From contig NZ_BMGS01000008.1 of assembly GCF_014640315.1 (NCBI RefSeq), positions 228,885-292,884 of the forward strand: a stretch of 64,000 nt of DNA. Direction: 5' to 3'. This DNA is from Hymenobacter glacieicola. Lineage in GTDB: Bacteria; Bacteroidota; Bacteroidia; Cytophagales; Hymenobacteraceae. A model generated the notes under the pieces. It did not search any database, was not told the DNA's origin, and saw nothing but the letters and a program-made list of their open reading frames with translations. Positions 45,237 through 54,055 of this stretch are shown here, in pieces. Position 1 is the stretch's first letter; each line of letters starts with the position of its first letter. Both the position numbers and the translations under genes were made by a program.

Positions 45237-46181
45237 ATGTCTGATAAGAAACGCATTTTAATTACCGGCGGAGCGGGCTTTCTGGGCTCTCACCTCTGCG
45301 ACCGGTTTCTGGCGGAGGGCTACCACGTCATTGCCATGGACAACCTGGTGACGGGTGACCTGAAAAACATTGAGCATCTGTTTGGCAAGGAAGACTTTGA
45401 ATTTCATCACCATGATGTATCGAAGTTTGTGTTTGTGCCCGGCAAGCTGGACTATATCCTGCACTTTGCTTCCCCGGCCTCGCCTATCGATTACCTGAAA
45501 ATTCCGATTCAGACGCTGAAGGTAGGCTCGCTCGGTACGCACAATCTGCTGGGCCTGGCCCGCGTGAAAGGCGCCCGGGTTCTTATTGCCAGCACCTCGG
45601 AAGTGTACGGCGACCCGGAGATTCATCCCCAGGTAGAGGAGTACTTCGGCAACGTGAACCCCGTGGGGCCCCGCGGCTGCTACGACGAAGCCAAGCGTTT
45701 CCAGGAAGCTATTACCATGGCTTACCATAACCACCACGGTCTGGAAACCCGCATTATCCGCATTTTCAATACCTACGGCCCCCGTATGCGCCTCGACGAC
45801 GGCCGCGTGCTGCCGGCATTCCTGTCGCAGGCCCTGCGCGGCGAAAACCTGACGGTATTCGGCGACGGTTCCCAGACCCGCTCGTTCTGCTACGTGGACG
45901 ACCTAGTAGAAGGCATTTACCGGCTGCTGCTGAGCGATTATCACCTGCCCGTGAACATCGGCAATCCGTCGGAAATCACCATCAAGGAGTTCGGGGAGGA
46001 AATTGCCCGCCTCACCGGCGTCGAGTTCAAGCCCGACTACCGGCCCCTACCCGAAAACGACCCGATGAAGCGTCGGCCGGACATTACCAAGGCCAAGGAA
46101 ATCCTGGGCTGGGAACCGAAGGTAGACCGGGCCGAGGGCCTGCGCCGGACGCTGGAGTATTTCAAGGAGCACGTAAAGTAA
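45237..46181 (+). CDS. uxs: UDP-glucuronate decarboxylase (UDP-xylose synthase)
   Basis: A 314-residue extended short-chain dehydrogenase that converts UDP-glucuronate to UDP-xylose. '[19 protein letters not shown]' binds NAD; catalytic residues are T120/S121 ([10 protein letters not shown]), Y149 and K153 (CYDEAKR). '[11 protein letters not shown]' and '[20 protein letters not shown]' are typical of UXS enzymes. With ugd it predicts xylose, or glucuronate plus xylose, in the polymer. Confidence 0.95.
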   Translation: MSDKKRILITGGAGFLGSHLCDRFLAEGYHVIAMDNLVTGDLKNIEHLFGKEDFEFHHHDVSKFVFVPGKLDYILHFASPASPIDYLKIPIQTLKVGSLGTHNLLGLARVKGARVLIASTSEVYGDPEIHPQVEEYFGNVNPVGPRGCYDEAKRFQEAITMAYHNHHGLETRIIRIFNTYGPRMRLDDGRVLPAFLSQALRGENLTVFGDGSQTRSFCYVDDLVEGIYRLLLSDYHLPVNIGNPSEITIKEFGEEIARLTGVEFKPDYRPLPENDPMKRRPDITKAKEILGWEPKVDRAEGLRRTLEYFKEHVK

Positions 46182-46186
46182 GGCCT

Positions 46187-46603
46187 TTGTCCAAGCAGCC
46201 CTACCTGATCGAGTTTCCGCAACTGGGCGACCCGGCCATAGGTTATATTTCCGTGGCAGAGCCCCAGCAGCCGCTTCCCTTTCAGATAGCCCGCGCCTTC
46301 TGGACCTACACTACGCCCGAAACCATCGTACGCGGCCGGCACGCTCATCACCGCACTGAACAGGTGCTGGTGGCAGCGGCCGGCCGCATTTTGGTTTCTA
46401 CGGAAATGCCCACCGGGGCAATACAGGTATACGCCTTGGAATCGCCGCATGTGGGGCTTTATATCCCGCCCTACGTCTGGCACACGATGCAGTACTCAGC
46501 CGGGGCCGTGCAGCTGACTTTCGCGTCCACTCCCTATGAGGAAGCAGACTATATCCGGGATTACGCTGAATTTCGTCGGGTATGGGGGGTGACGAACAAA
46601 TAG
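46187..46603 (+). CDS. WxcM/FdtA-like sugar 3,4-ketoisomerase (cupin)
   Basis: A 138-residue cupin of the FdtA/QdtA/WxcM family, which isomerises dTDP-4-keto-6-deoxyglucose to the 3-keto sugar. The active-site His pair is in 'VRGRHAHHRTEQVLVAAAGR', and 'HVGLYIPPYVWHTMQYS' carries the second conserved motif. It opens with TTG, 5 bp after uxs; no ATG exists near the conserved start. The dTDP-sugar precursor genes (rmlA, rmlB) are not in the window. The expected partner aminotransferase is at 48928. Confidence 0.88.
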   Translation: MSKQPYLIEFPQLGDPAIGYISVAEPQQPLPFQIARAFWTYTTPETIVRGRHAHHRTEQVLVAAAGRILVSTEMPTGAIQVYALESPHVGLYIPPYVWHTMQYSAGAVQLTFASTPYEEADYIRDYAEFRRVWGVTNK

Positions 46604-47511
46604 AAGCGCGCCGGCTTGCTCTGTTGGGTACAGTGCCGTACGCTGCTATTCCAGCCCTGCCAGCGGAAGTAGTGTTTCAGCGTTTTGTGTTGGAGCGCCT
46701 GCACCAGTTTCCGCAGCTCCCGCAGCATTTCATCTGGCAAGTAGCTGTAGGGGAGGAGCAAGTTCAGTTCTTTTACAAATACTTGCCCTGGGACACTGCC
46801 TTTTTCGGCCGGGCCATGGCCCGCCTGCACGCGGTGCTGTTTTCTTCCCGGGTAAGCCTGGCTCAGCTGACGGCAGCCGTTCAACAATTCGCGCAACATC
46901 TGACAAAAACCAGGCAGCAACACTGCTATTGCGAAGTAGCAACTGCTGACCCTCTGCTCCTGACGGCGCTGGGCCGTGCTGGCTGGGCCACGATAGAAAC
47001 GAGGCTGCAGTATTACCACCCGTTAACTCAGCTGCCTGCGACCCGCTACGCCGTGCGGGCGGCCACTTCCGCAGATAGCAACGCCGTGCAGAGGGTAGGC
47101 GCCACCAACCGGAATCCATTCGACCGTTTCCACGCGGATCCTTTCTTTAGCCCGGAAGAAGGGGATGTTTTTCTGGGAGAGTACGCGGCCGCAACCGTGC
47201 GTGGTTACGCCGACGTTGTGCTGGTGCCAGCCCAGGAAGTGGTCGACAGTTTTCTGGCCGTTAGCTACCTCACCCCTGATGCCCACTTGCTGGGTCTGCC
47301 GTTGGGGCGAGTGTTGCTCACGGCCGTTGGCAGCCGAAACCAGGGCTGGCACCGCCAATTGCTTTCCGAAACGTTGTGGCACCTGAAAGAGCGGGGGAGC
47401 ACCTGGGCCCTGCTTACTACCCAGGCTACCAATCGGGCTGTTGTGCACAATTGCGAACTACTGGGCTTCCGGTTGGGCGGAGTCACCCAGATCGTGAGCT
47501 GGCAGGCCTGA
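46582..47511 (+). CDS. WecD-like GNAT acetyltransferase
   Basis: A 309-residue protein whose N-terminal 'YKYLPWDTAFFGRAMARLHA' resembles the W-D-x-x-F-F-G segment of WecD (dTDP-fucosamine acetyltransferase). The C-terminal GNAT core is less conserved: 'FLGEYAAATVRGYADVVLV', 'LPLGRVLLTAVGSRNQGWHR', 'WALLTTQATNRAVVHNCELL'. The N-in-A-x-x-N-C/E-L-L-G-F end is typical. It overlaps the ketoisomerase by 22 bp, so it is translated with it and probably N-acetylates the same amino-deoxysugar (FdtC-like step). Confidence 0.8.
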   Translation: MGGDEQIEARRLALLGTVPYAAIPALPAEVVFQRFVLERLHQFPQLPQHFIWQVAVGEEQVQFFYKYLPWDTAFFGRAMARLHAVLFSSRVSLAQLTAAVQQFAQHLTKTRQQHCYCEVATADPLLLTALGRAGWATIETRLQYYHPLTQLPATRYAVRAATSADSNAVQRVGATNRNPFDRFHADPFFSPEEGDVFLGEYAAATVRGYADVVLVPAQEVVDSFLAVSYLTPDAHLLGLPLGRVLLTAVGSRNQGWHRQLLSETLWHLKERGSTWALLTTQATNRAVVHNCELLGFRLGGVTQIVSWQA

Positions 47512-47530
47512 AATGGACTTATCCTCCGTT

Positions 47531-47612
47531 CTGTAACAATTCAAGAAAGTCTTGATAAAAAAGACACAGGGTGTTGTATCTTTTTTATCAAGACTTTCTT
47601 GAATTGTTACAG
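47531..47612. repeat. 34-bp perfect inverted repeat (long hairpin)
   Basis: 47531-47564 and 47579-47612 are exact reverse complements; after one mismatch three more pairs close a 6-nt loop. The arms are A/T-rich, unlike the genes around. It starts 19 bp past the stop of the WecD-like gene. There is no T-run beyond it, so it may be an unusual terminator, an mRNA stabiliser or a small mobile palindromic element. Confidence 0.9.
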
Positions 47613-47898
47613 GTCTTTGCCGATCAGTTGCTATTGGCTTTGAAAGGTGTTCAGTCGGTAATCGGGGCCGCAAAAACGGGTAGTCGTTTTTTGAACAAGT
47701 GACAGACGGCAGGCTGAGCGTATAGCTTGCTGCGGCGCATAAATACTATTTTCTGAAACTATGGGCGGGCCCTGGAGTGGTTGCCGCTGGAAAGCAAACC
47801 GCCTGGTTCTGTCGGCCGGGACAAGGTAGTACCACTTTTACGCCGCACTTTTACCGCCTTGTTCTGGTACACCGACGTTTGTTTCAGTTCCTCCCTTT
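47613..47898. other. Gene-free stretch after the long hairpin
   Basis: 286 bp between the hairpin and the next glycosyltransferase. The only frame (47781 on) has no recognisable content and no likely start. No consensus TAnnTTTG box is seen; the nearest is CGACGTTTG at about 47873. It probably carries the leader of the following gene. Confidence 0.5.
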
Positions 47899-48846
47899 AT
47901 GCCGAAGCTGTCTATAATCATCCCGTGTTATTTCAACGAGGCAAATATTCCTGTAACTATGCGGGCGCTGGTCGCCAACGAGGCGCTTTTCCCACCGGAA
48001 GTGGAGGTAGAGTATGTACTGGTAGATGACGCCTCGGCTGATGGAACGGCGGCGGCTTTGCACCGCTTTCGGCGTCAGTATCCAGACCGGGTGCGCGTTG
48101 TAGAGCTGGCTGGCAATGTGGGGTCGTACAACGCTATTGTGGCGGGCATGGCCCACGCAACCGGCGACTGTAACGTCATTATTACCGCCGATATGCAGGA
48201 CCCGCCCGAGCTGATGGTCACGATGTACGCGTATTGGCGGCAGGGCTTCCAGCTAGTCATCGGGAACCGGCAGGACCGGCAGGAAGGGCTGCTGACTACC
48301 TGGTTCTCGCGCTTGTTTCACAGCCTGATGCGGCGCTTTGCCCTGCGTAACATTCCGCCCGGAGGCTTTGACTACGTTCTTTTCGACCGGCAAGTACGCG
48401 AGCAGGTAGTGCAGCTGCAGGAGCGGAACAGCAACGTGTTCTACCTGATGACGTGGCTGGGGTATGCTTACGTGAACATCCCGTACTCCCGCCGACGCCG
48501 CGAAATCGGTACTTCCCGGTGGACTTTGTCAAAGAAGGTGAAGCTGTTTCTGGATTCGTTTCTGTCCTTTTCTTTTTTCCCGATCCGTGCTATTTCCGCT
48601 ACCGGCATTAGTTTAGGGGTAGTGGCTATGCTTTACGGCCTGTACCTGGTTGCGCTCCGACTAAGCGGCACGCAGCAGCCCGCCGGCTGGACGATGCTCA
48701 TGGTTGTGGTATTGTTTGTTTCGGCTTTTCAGATGATGGCGCTTGGCATCATTGGGGAGTACGTGTGGCGCGGATTGGATGCTGCCCGCAACAGGCCGCT
48801 GTACATAGTAAAGGACGTGAGTGAGCCAGTCAAAAGCAGCCAGTAA
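47899..48846 (+). CDS. Membrane-anchored family 2 glycosyltransferase (GtrB/ArnC-like)
   Basis: A 315-residue GT2 enzyme. The catalytic domain shows 'LSIIIPCYFNEANIPVTM', 'YVLVDDASADGTAAAL' and 'VIITADMQDPPELM' (D-x-Q-D type). Then come two C-terminal membrane helices (about 230-255 and 265-295), the arrangement of polyprenyl-phosphate glucosyl/aminoarabinose transferases such as GtrB or ArnC. It likely links a sugar to undecaprenyl phosphate. Followed by the FdtB-like gene 81 bp on, with a promoter between. Confidence 0.92.
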   Translation: MPKLSIIIPCYFNEANIPVTMRALVANEALFPPEVEVEYVLVDDASADGTAAALHRFRRQYPDRVRVVELAGNVGSYNAIVAGMAHATGDCNVIITADMQDPPELMVTMYAYWRQGFQLVIGNRQDRQEGLLTTWFSRLFHSLMRRFALRNIPPGGFDYVLFDRQVREQVVQLQERNSNVFYLMTWLGYAYVNIPYSRRRREIGTSRWTLSKKVKLFLDSFLSFSFFPIRAISATGISLGVVAMLYGLYLVALRLSGTQQPAGWTMLMVVVLFVSAFQMMALGIIGEYVWRGLDAARNRPLYIVKDVSEPVKSSQ

Positions 48847-48910
48847 TCGAGGTGATTCAATTGCCAGTTCCACTTCCGGCAGGTGCTTCACCGTATTAGT
48901 CCGCAGCGCT

Positions 48911-48918
48911 TACTTTCG
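48911..48918 (+). promoter_or_regulatory. -7 box before the FdtB-like gene
   Basis: TACTTTCG, one mismatch from consensus, ending 9 nt before the ATG at 48928. It supports a separate transcript for the second half of the locus. Confidence 0.45.
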
Positions 48919-48927
48919 CCCTTCCTT

Positions 48928-50067
48928 ATGCCGGCCCCTGACGCCATGATTATCCCTTTTCTTTCCTTCGGGCCTCAGCATACGCCCATTCGGGAGGAAA
49001 TACTTGCTGCAGTGGCTGAAGTGTACGATTCGCAGTGGTACGTGCTGGGCCAGCAGGTGCTGAACTTCGAAGCCGCCTACAGCCTTCTTGCCGGAACGCG
49101 CTACTGCGTGGGGGTCGGAAACGGGCTCGATGCGTTGCACCTGTCGTTGCGGGTCCTGGGTATAGGGCCCGGCGACGAAGTGCTGGTACCATCCAACACG
49201 TACATTGCTACCTGGCTGGCCGTGTCCTACGTGGGCGCGACTCCGGTACCCGTTGAGCCGGATCCTGCTACGTATAACCTTGACCCCGCCCGAATAGAGG
49301 CGGCCATAACCTCCCGGACCCGTGCCATCATGCCAGTGCATCTGTATGGGCAGGCCTGCGAGATGGAGGCGATTATGGCGTTGGCCCGGCAGCACAAGCT
49401 GATGGTAGTAGAAGATAATGCCCAAGCCCACGGTGCAACGGCCAGCGGCCAGCCCACCGGGAGCTTCGGCCAAGCCAATGCCACCAGCTTCTATCCGGGT
49501 AAAAACTTGGGGGCCCTGGGTGATGCCGGCGCCATCACCACCGACAGTGAAGACCTTGCCCGGGAGCTGCAACTGCTGCGCAACTACGGCTCCCCGCGGA
49601 AATACTACAACGAAGTCATTGGCTATAATTCTCGCCTCGACGAGTTGCAGGCCGCGGTCCTGCTGGTAAAGTTGCGCCACCTTGCGGAATGGACCCGGCA
49701 GCGGCAGCAGATTGCGCGCTGGTATGGAGAGCAGCTGCAGGGCATTGAGCTGCTCACGCTCCCGCAAACGGCTCCTGGCAGCACGCATGTGTATCATCTC
49801 TACGTGGTACGAACGGCCCGGCGCGACGCCCTGCAGCAGCACCTGACCGCCGCCGGCATTGGCAGCCTGATTCACTACCCCGTGCCCCCGCATCAACAGC
49901 AGGCGTACGCCTGCTTAGCGTATCCGGCGGGCACTTTTCCGCTGGCGGAAGAACTTGCCGCTACCTGCCTGAGCCTACCACTGTGGCCCGGCATGACCGA
50001 GTTGCAGGTGGAGCAAGTGGCCAGGGAAATAAGACGGTTTTTCCGGCTGCTTCCACAGGGCAGCTAA
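48928..50067 (+). CDS. DegT/DnrJ/EryC1 aminotransferase, FdtB/QdtB-like
   Basis: A 379-residue PLP aminotransferase for dTDP-3-keto-6-deoxyhexose. 'IIPFLSFGPQHTPIREEI' begins the fold. 'VVEDNAQAHGA' carries the Asp (D163) and Gln that hold PLP, 'SFYPGKNLGALGDAGAI' the Schiff-base lysine K192, and 'LRNYGSPRKYYNEVIGYNSR' is the classic DegT motif. ATG 48946 (MIIPF) is an alternative start that fits the family equally well. With the FdtA-like and WecD-like genes it completes a predicted dTDP-3-acetamido-3,6-dideoxyhexose route. Confidence 0.93.
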   Translation: MPAPDAMIIPFLSFGPQHTPIREEILAAVAEVYDSQWYVLGQQVLNFEAAYSLLAGTRYCVGVGNGLDALHLSLRVLGIGPGDEVLVPSNTYIATWLAVSYVGATPVPVEPDPATYNLDPARIEAAITSRTRAIMPVHLYGQACEMEAIMALARQHKLMVVEDNAQAHGATASGQPTGSFGQANATSFYPGKNLGALGDAGAITTDSEDLARELQLLRNYGSPRKYYNEVIGYNSRLDELQAAVLLVKLRHLAEWTRQRQQIARWYGEQLQGIELLTLPQTAPGSTHVYHLYVVRTARRDALQQHLTAAGIGSLIHYPVPPHQQQAYACLAYPAGTFPLAEELAATCLSLPLWPGMTELQVEQVAREIRRFFRLLPQGS

Positions 50068-50112
50068 TACGGGGCCCGCGGAGGAAGTGCCGGCTGATAC
50101 GGCGCTATTCCC

Positions 50113-50120
50113 TATCTTTG
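50113..50120 (+). promoter_or_regulatory. -7 box of the ABC flippase gene
   Basis: TATCTTTG, an exact consensus match, about 200 nt before the ATG at 50318. The long leader contains a possible 20-codon frame (50145-50207). Confidence 0.5.
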
Positions 50121-50317
50121 CCAGCCAATGCCCTTGGCTTAGTGATGCTGCGTGCGTGGCAAAAAGGGTATTTCATCAGAAAGCTCACGTGGGTGCTGAC
50201 GCGTTAAGCTGAAGTGTTTTGCCTTGAAAATACAGGCCGAACGTTCAGGCAGAAGCTCCCATCTGAGCAATACAGTTACCAAGTACACAGCTGATCGGAA
50301 GGTCAGGTTAACTCAGC

Positions 50318-52081
50318 ATGGCACAAGGGGTAGTATTACGTTCTCTCAATAGCATACGGTACTATTTAACCCCCCAGGAAAAGCGAAAATCCATCGGCAT
50401 GCTGCTGCTGCTGCTGCTGGCTTCCATTCTTGACGTATTTGGCTTGGCGTCCCTGGTACCGGTGATTATGGCCGCCTCCCGGCCCGGCTCCGTGCTGCAG
50501 AACAAGTACAGCCTCTGGCTGTACCAAGCGCTGGGCTTCTCGACTGAGAAAAGCTTTCTGGTCTTTCTGATCGTCGCGGTTTTCTTCCTGTTTCTGTTCA
50601 AGAATCTGTTCTCGACCCTGATCAGCTATCAGCAGGTTAAGTTCACCGCGCGCATTGCCCTGACGGTTATTGCCAGTCAGTTTCAGAAGCATATTAACCT
50701 GCCCTACCTGCGGTTTAACGAGGTCGGCTCACCGAACCTGATGAACAGCACGCTTAACGTGCCCAATGCCTTCGTCAATGGCATCATCCGGCAGCTGTTT
50801 ATCTTTTTCTCCGAGCTGATTATCGTGGCTCTGGTCATTACCGGCATGCTCATCTATCAGCCCATCCTGTTCGTGATTTTGGGGGTAGTGCTGGTGCCCA
50901 GTATGATGCTGATTTATCGCCTGCTGCGCAACCGCTCGCAACGGGTAGGCGTTGCCATCTCGGAGTTGCGGCCCTTCTCGTACGGGGCGCTGGTAGAGTC
51001 TTTTATTGGCTTCGTTGAACTACGCCTAGCTGGCAAGCAGCGCAAGTTCAAGCAGCGCCTGCTCGATAACCAGGAGGAGATTCAGGACTTGGAGGCGGAT
51101 GCCTACCTCTACTCCCTGATTCCGCAACGCCTGATTGAGATGGTTGCCATTGCGGCCGTTGTCACCATTTTCTTGTACTCCCTGCTGTTTGCCGACAATC
51201 CGGCCAGCCTGATTACGATTATTGGCTTGTTTGCGGCGGCTGCCTACCGCCTGATGCCTTCCATGAACCGCCTGTTGACGGCCTTGGTGACCCTCAAGCA
51301 GAACCAATACGTCATTGACGATCTGTTCTCAATGCGGGAGTATCTGCAAATTCCGGAGCCAGTTCAACAGCCCCTCGAATTTGAGAAGTCAATTTCCTTC
51401 GACCACGTTTCGTTTACGTTTCCCGGCAGCGAAAAGCCGGTGCTGGACAATATCTCCTTCACGGTTAATAAGGGGGAGAAAATAGGTTTCATTGGCAGTT
51501 CCGGTTCCGGTAAAACTACTCTGATGAACCTGCTGCTCCGCTTCTACGCCGAAGGAAAGGGTAGCATAAAAGTAGATGGAACGGCCCTTTCGCCGGCCAA
51601 CCTGGCGGCCTGGTATCAGCTGGTTGGTTACGTTAAGCAGGATACCTTCCTGATGGAGGCGTCCATCGGCGAAAATATCACCCTGCGCGATGAGCAGATG
51701 GATGCGGAGCGAATGCGGTATGCCCTGGAGCAAGCCTCACTCACGGACTTCGTGGCCAAGCTCCCCGAAGGACTAAATACCTCTATCGGGGAGCGGGGGT
51801 CGCGGCTGTCCGGTGGGCAGCGTCAGCGCATTGGTATTGCCCGGGCCTTGTACAAGCAGGCCGAAGTCTTGGTGCTGGATGAAGCAACCAGTGCCCTGGA
51901 CAACGAAACCGAGCGGGAAGTAAGTGAAGCCATCAGCAAGCTCTCGCACACGAACATTACCCTTTTCATCATTGCTCACCGGCTTACTACCCTGCGGGAG
52001 TGCGACCGGATTTATGAGCTGCGCGACGGTCAGATCGTGGCCGAACACCAGTACGAAAACCTGATGCGGACCCTTTCCTAG
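50318..52081 (+). CDS. ABC transporter, PglK/MsbA-like polysaccharide flippase
   Basis: A 587-residue half-transporter: about six membrane helices (residues 25-330), then an ATPase domain with Walker A 'GSSGSGKTTLMN' (about 392-401), Q-loop 'YVKQDTFLM', signature 'LSGGQRQRIGIARAL', Walker B 'VLVLDEATSALD' and 'IIAHRLTTL'. Within a polysaccharide locus this type (PglK-like) flips lipid-linked oligosaccharides to the periplasm. The locus also has a Wzx-type gene, so two flipping systems or two products are possible. The first gene after an apparent promoter. Confidence 0.94.
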   Translation: MAQGVVLRSLNSIRYYLTPQEKRKSIGMLLLLLLASILDVFGLASLVPVIMAASRPGSVLQNKYSLWLYQALGFSTEKSFLVFLIVAVFFLFLFKNLFSTLISYQQVKFTARIALTVIASQFQKHINLPYLRFNEVGSPNLMNSTLNVPNAFVNGIIRQLFIFFSELIIVALVITGMLIYQPILFVILGVVLVPSMMLIYRLLRNRSQRVGVAISELRPFSYGALVESFIGFVELRLAGKQRKFKQRLLDNQEEIQDLEADAYLYSLIPQRLIEMVAIAAVVTIFLYSLLFADNPASLITIIGLFAAAAYRLMPSMNRLLTALVTLKQNQYVIDDLFSMREYLQIPEPVQQPLEFEKSISFDHVSFTFPGSEKPVLDNISFTVNKGEKIGFIGSSGSGKTTLMNLLLRFYAEGKGSIKVDGTALSPANLAAWYQLVGYVKQDTFLMEASIGENITLRDEQMDAERMRYALEQASLTDFVAKLPEGLNTSIGERGSRLSGGQRQRIGIARALYKQAEVLVLDEATSALDNETEREVSEAISKLSHTNITLFIIAHRLTTLRECDRIYELRDGQIVAEHQYENLMRTLS

Positions 52082-52117
52082 CCGCATTGGAATCCGCTTC
52101 AAATCTATTTTACCTAC

Positions 52118-53194
52118 ATGAGCATCAACGTCACGAAGCCGTATTTACCGCCCCTGCAAGAATACATTGGCTACTTGGAGGGGATATGGGAGCGGGGCTG
52201 GCTGACCAATAATGGGCCGTTGGTACAGCAGCTCGAAACCGAGTTGAGTGCCGCGCTCAGCGGGGGCCTCGTGCAGTTCATGTCCAATGGCACCATTGCC
52301 TTGCAAGTGGCCATCAAAGCTCTGGAGCTGACGGGTGAAATTATTACCACGCCTTTTTCCTACGTAGCCACTACCACCGCTATTTTATGGGAAGGCTGCG
52401 AGCCGGTTTTCGTGGACATTGAAGAGCAGAGCTTCTGCATTGACGCCACCAAGATCGAGGCCGCTATTACGCCACGCACTTCAGCAATTCTCGCCACGCA
52501 CGTATACGGCTACCCCTGCGACGTATTGGCTATTGAGGACATTGCCCGGCGGCATAACTTGAAGGTAATCTATGATGGGGCCCATGCTTTTGGCGTAACA
52601 GTGCACGGCCGCTCGCTGCTTACCTACGGCGACATTACCACCTGCAGCTTTCACGCCACCAAGTTGTTTCATACCAGCGAAGGGGGAGCCATTATTACGA
52701 CCAGTGAGGAGCTGGCCAAAAAGGTATGGCTCTACAAATCGTTTGGCCACATTGGCGACGAATACTTTTCGCTGGGCGTAAACGGCAAGAATTCCGAGTT
52801 TCATGCTGCCATGGGCCTGTGCAACCTGCCGCGGGTACCTGAGTTTATTGCGGCCCGCCGGCAGGTGGCTGAGCTGTACCAGGCGGAACTGGCTTCCCTG
52901 AACCTGCGCTACCCAGTAACCCCACCGGCTACGGAGTATAATTACTCTTACTTCCCCATCATTCTTGAGAGTGAGGAGCAGATGCAGCTGGTAAAGGATA
53001 CGCTGGCCGCGCATGATGTTAACACGCGCCGCTACTTCTTTCCGTCGCTCAACAAGCTGCCCTATCACACGGGTGCCGACTGCCCGGTTTCGGAGGATAT
53101 TTCCCTGCGTGTACTGTGCCTGCCGTTCTACCAGCAACTGGAGCACGATGAGGTGCGGCGCATCAGCCAGCTGATCAAAGAGGCACTAGCGTAG
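52118..53194 (+). CDS. DegT-family sugar aminotransferase, VioA-like
   Basis: A 358-residue PLP enzyme. 'FMSNGTIALQVAIKALEL' is the N-terminal PLP phosphate site. D153 and H156 (IYDGAHAFGV) stack and hold PLP, and K182 (SFHATKLFHTSEGG) is the Schiff-base lysine. 'SFGHIGDEYFSLGVNGKNSE' matches VioA/ArnB-like C-4 aminotransferases acting on 4-keto-6-deoxysugars. It probably makes a second amino sugar, distinct from the FdtB-like product. 36 bp after the flippase gene; wbqC follows. Confidence 0.93.
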   Translation: MSINVTKPYLPPLQEYIGYLEGIWERGWLTNNGPLVQQLETELSAALSGGLVQFMSNGTIALQVAIKALELTGEIITTPFSYVATTTAILWEGCEPVFVDIEEQSFCIDATKIEAAITPRTSAILATHVYGYPCDVLAIEDIARRHNLKVIYDGAHAFGVTVHGRSLLTYGDITTCSFHATKLFHTSEGGAIITTSEELAKKVWLYKSFGHIGDEYFSLGVNGKNSEFHAAMGLCNLPRVPEFIAARRQVAELYQAELASLNLRYPVTPPATEYNYSYFPIILESEEQMQLVKDTLAAHDVNTRRYFFPSLNKLPYHTGADCPVSEDISLRVLCLPFYQQLEHDEVRRISQLIKEALA

Positions 53195-53295
53195 ACCTCC
53201 GCTTTGCTGACGCAGCCAAGAGCTGCCATTTACGCGTGCCCGGAACGATATAGAGTTGCTAGGTTGCGCCAATAGTCTGTTCTTCCACACTTCTT

Positions 53296-54042
53296 ATGTC
53301 CACTCTTCCAACCACACAAGGAACTGCACCCCGGCGTACAGTTGCTATCATGCAGCCGTATATTTTTCCCTACCTGGGCTATTTTCAGTTGATGGCGGCG
53401 GCTGACCAGTTTGTGGTGTACGACGATGTGCAGTTTATTAAAGGAGGTTGGATTAGTCGTAACCGAATGCTGGTTAATGGCCAGCCTTGCCTCTTTACCA
53501 TTCCACTAGATGCGCCCAGCCCCAACCGGCTGATCTGCGACATTGCCCTCAATGCGAAAACCCCCTGGCGGCCAAAGCTGCTGCAGACTATTGCCCAGAG
53601 CTACCGGCGCGCCCCCCAGTTCGAGCCGGTTTACGGTCTGATTGAGCGCGTTCTTGCTCCTGTGGAGGGGCAAACCATTGCGGACCTAGTGCGGGTGAGC
53701 TTCAGCGAGATTATTGCGTACCTGCACCTACCCGTTGAATTAATTCCAACCTCCACCCGCTACGAAAATCAGCACTTGCGCAGCCAGGAGCGGGTGCTTG
53801 ATATTTGCCGTCAGGAGGAGGCCACCGACTACGTGAATGCCCAGGGTGGCCGGGAGCTATACGACCACGAAACTTTTGCGGCTCGTGGGATGCGGCTGCA
53901 TTTTCTGCAGCCGGAGTTGCGGCCTTACCGGCAGCTTAGCAAGGGCGAGTTTGTGCCTGGCCTTTCCATAATCGACGTTCTGATGAACAACTCGGTAGCT
54001 GAGACGGCGGAGTTATTGCGTAGCTACCATCTCACGCGGTAA
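53296..54042 (+). CDS. WbqC family protein
   Basis: A 248-residue member of the WbqC family. The N-terminus 'VAIMQPYIFPYLGYFQL' and 'ADQFVVYDDVQFIKGGWISR' are diagnostic, as are 'LDICRQEEATDYVNAQGGRELY' type segments in the second half. WbqC-like proteins recur in O-antigen clusters beside DegT aminotransferases; the reaction is not established, though an acyl or aminoacyl transfer to an amino sugar has been suggested. It lies between two DegT-fold genes here. Confidence 0.93.
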   Translation: MSTLPTTQGTAPRRTVAIMQPYIFPYLGYFQLMAAADQFVVYDDVQFIKGGWISRNRMLVNGQPCLFTIPLDAPSPNRLICDIALNAKTPWRPKLLQTIAQSYRRAPQFEPVYGLIERVLAPVEGQTIADLVRVSFSEIIAYLHLPVELIPTSTRYENQHLRSQERVLDICRQEEATDYVNAQGGRELYDHETFAARGMRLHFLQPELRPYRQLSKGEFVPGLSIIDVLMNNSVAETAELLRSYHLTR

Positions 54043-54055
54043 TAATCTAGCTGAA

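Noticed and set aside
47781..48029. 82-codon plus-strand frame before the membrane GT2 gene
   Set aside because: Overlaps the real glycosyltransferase start and has no recognisable content.
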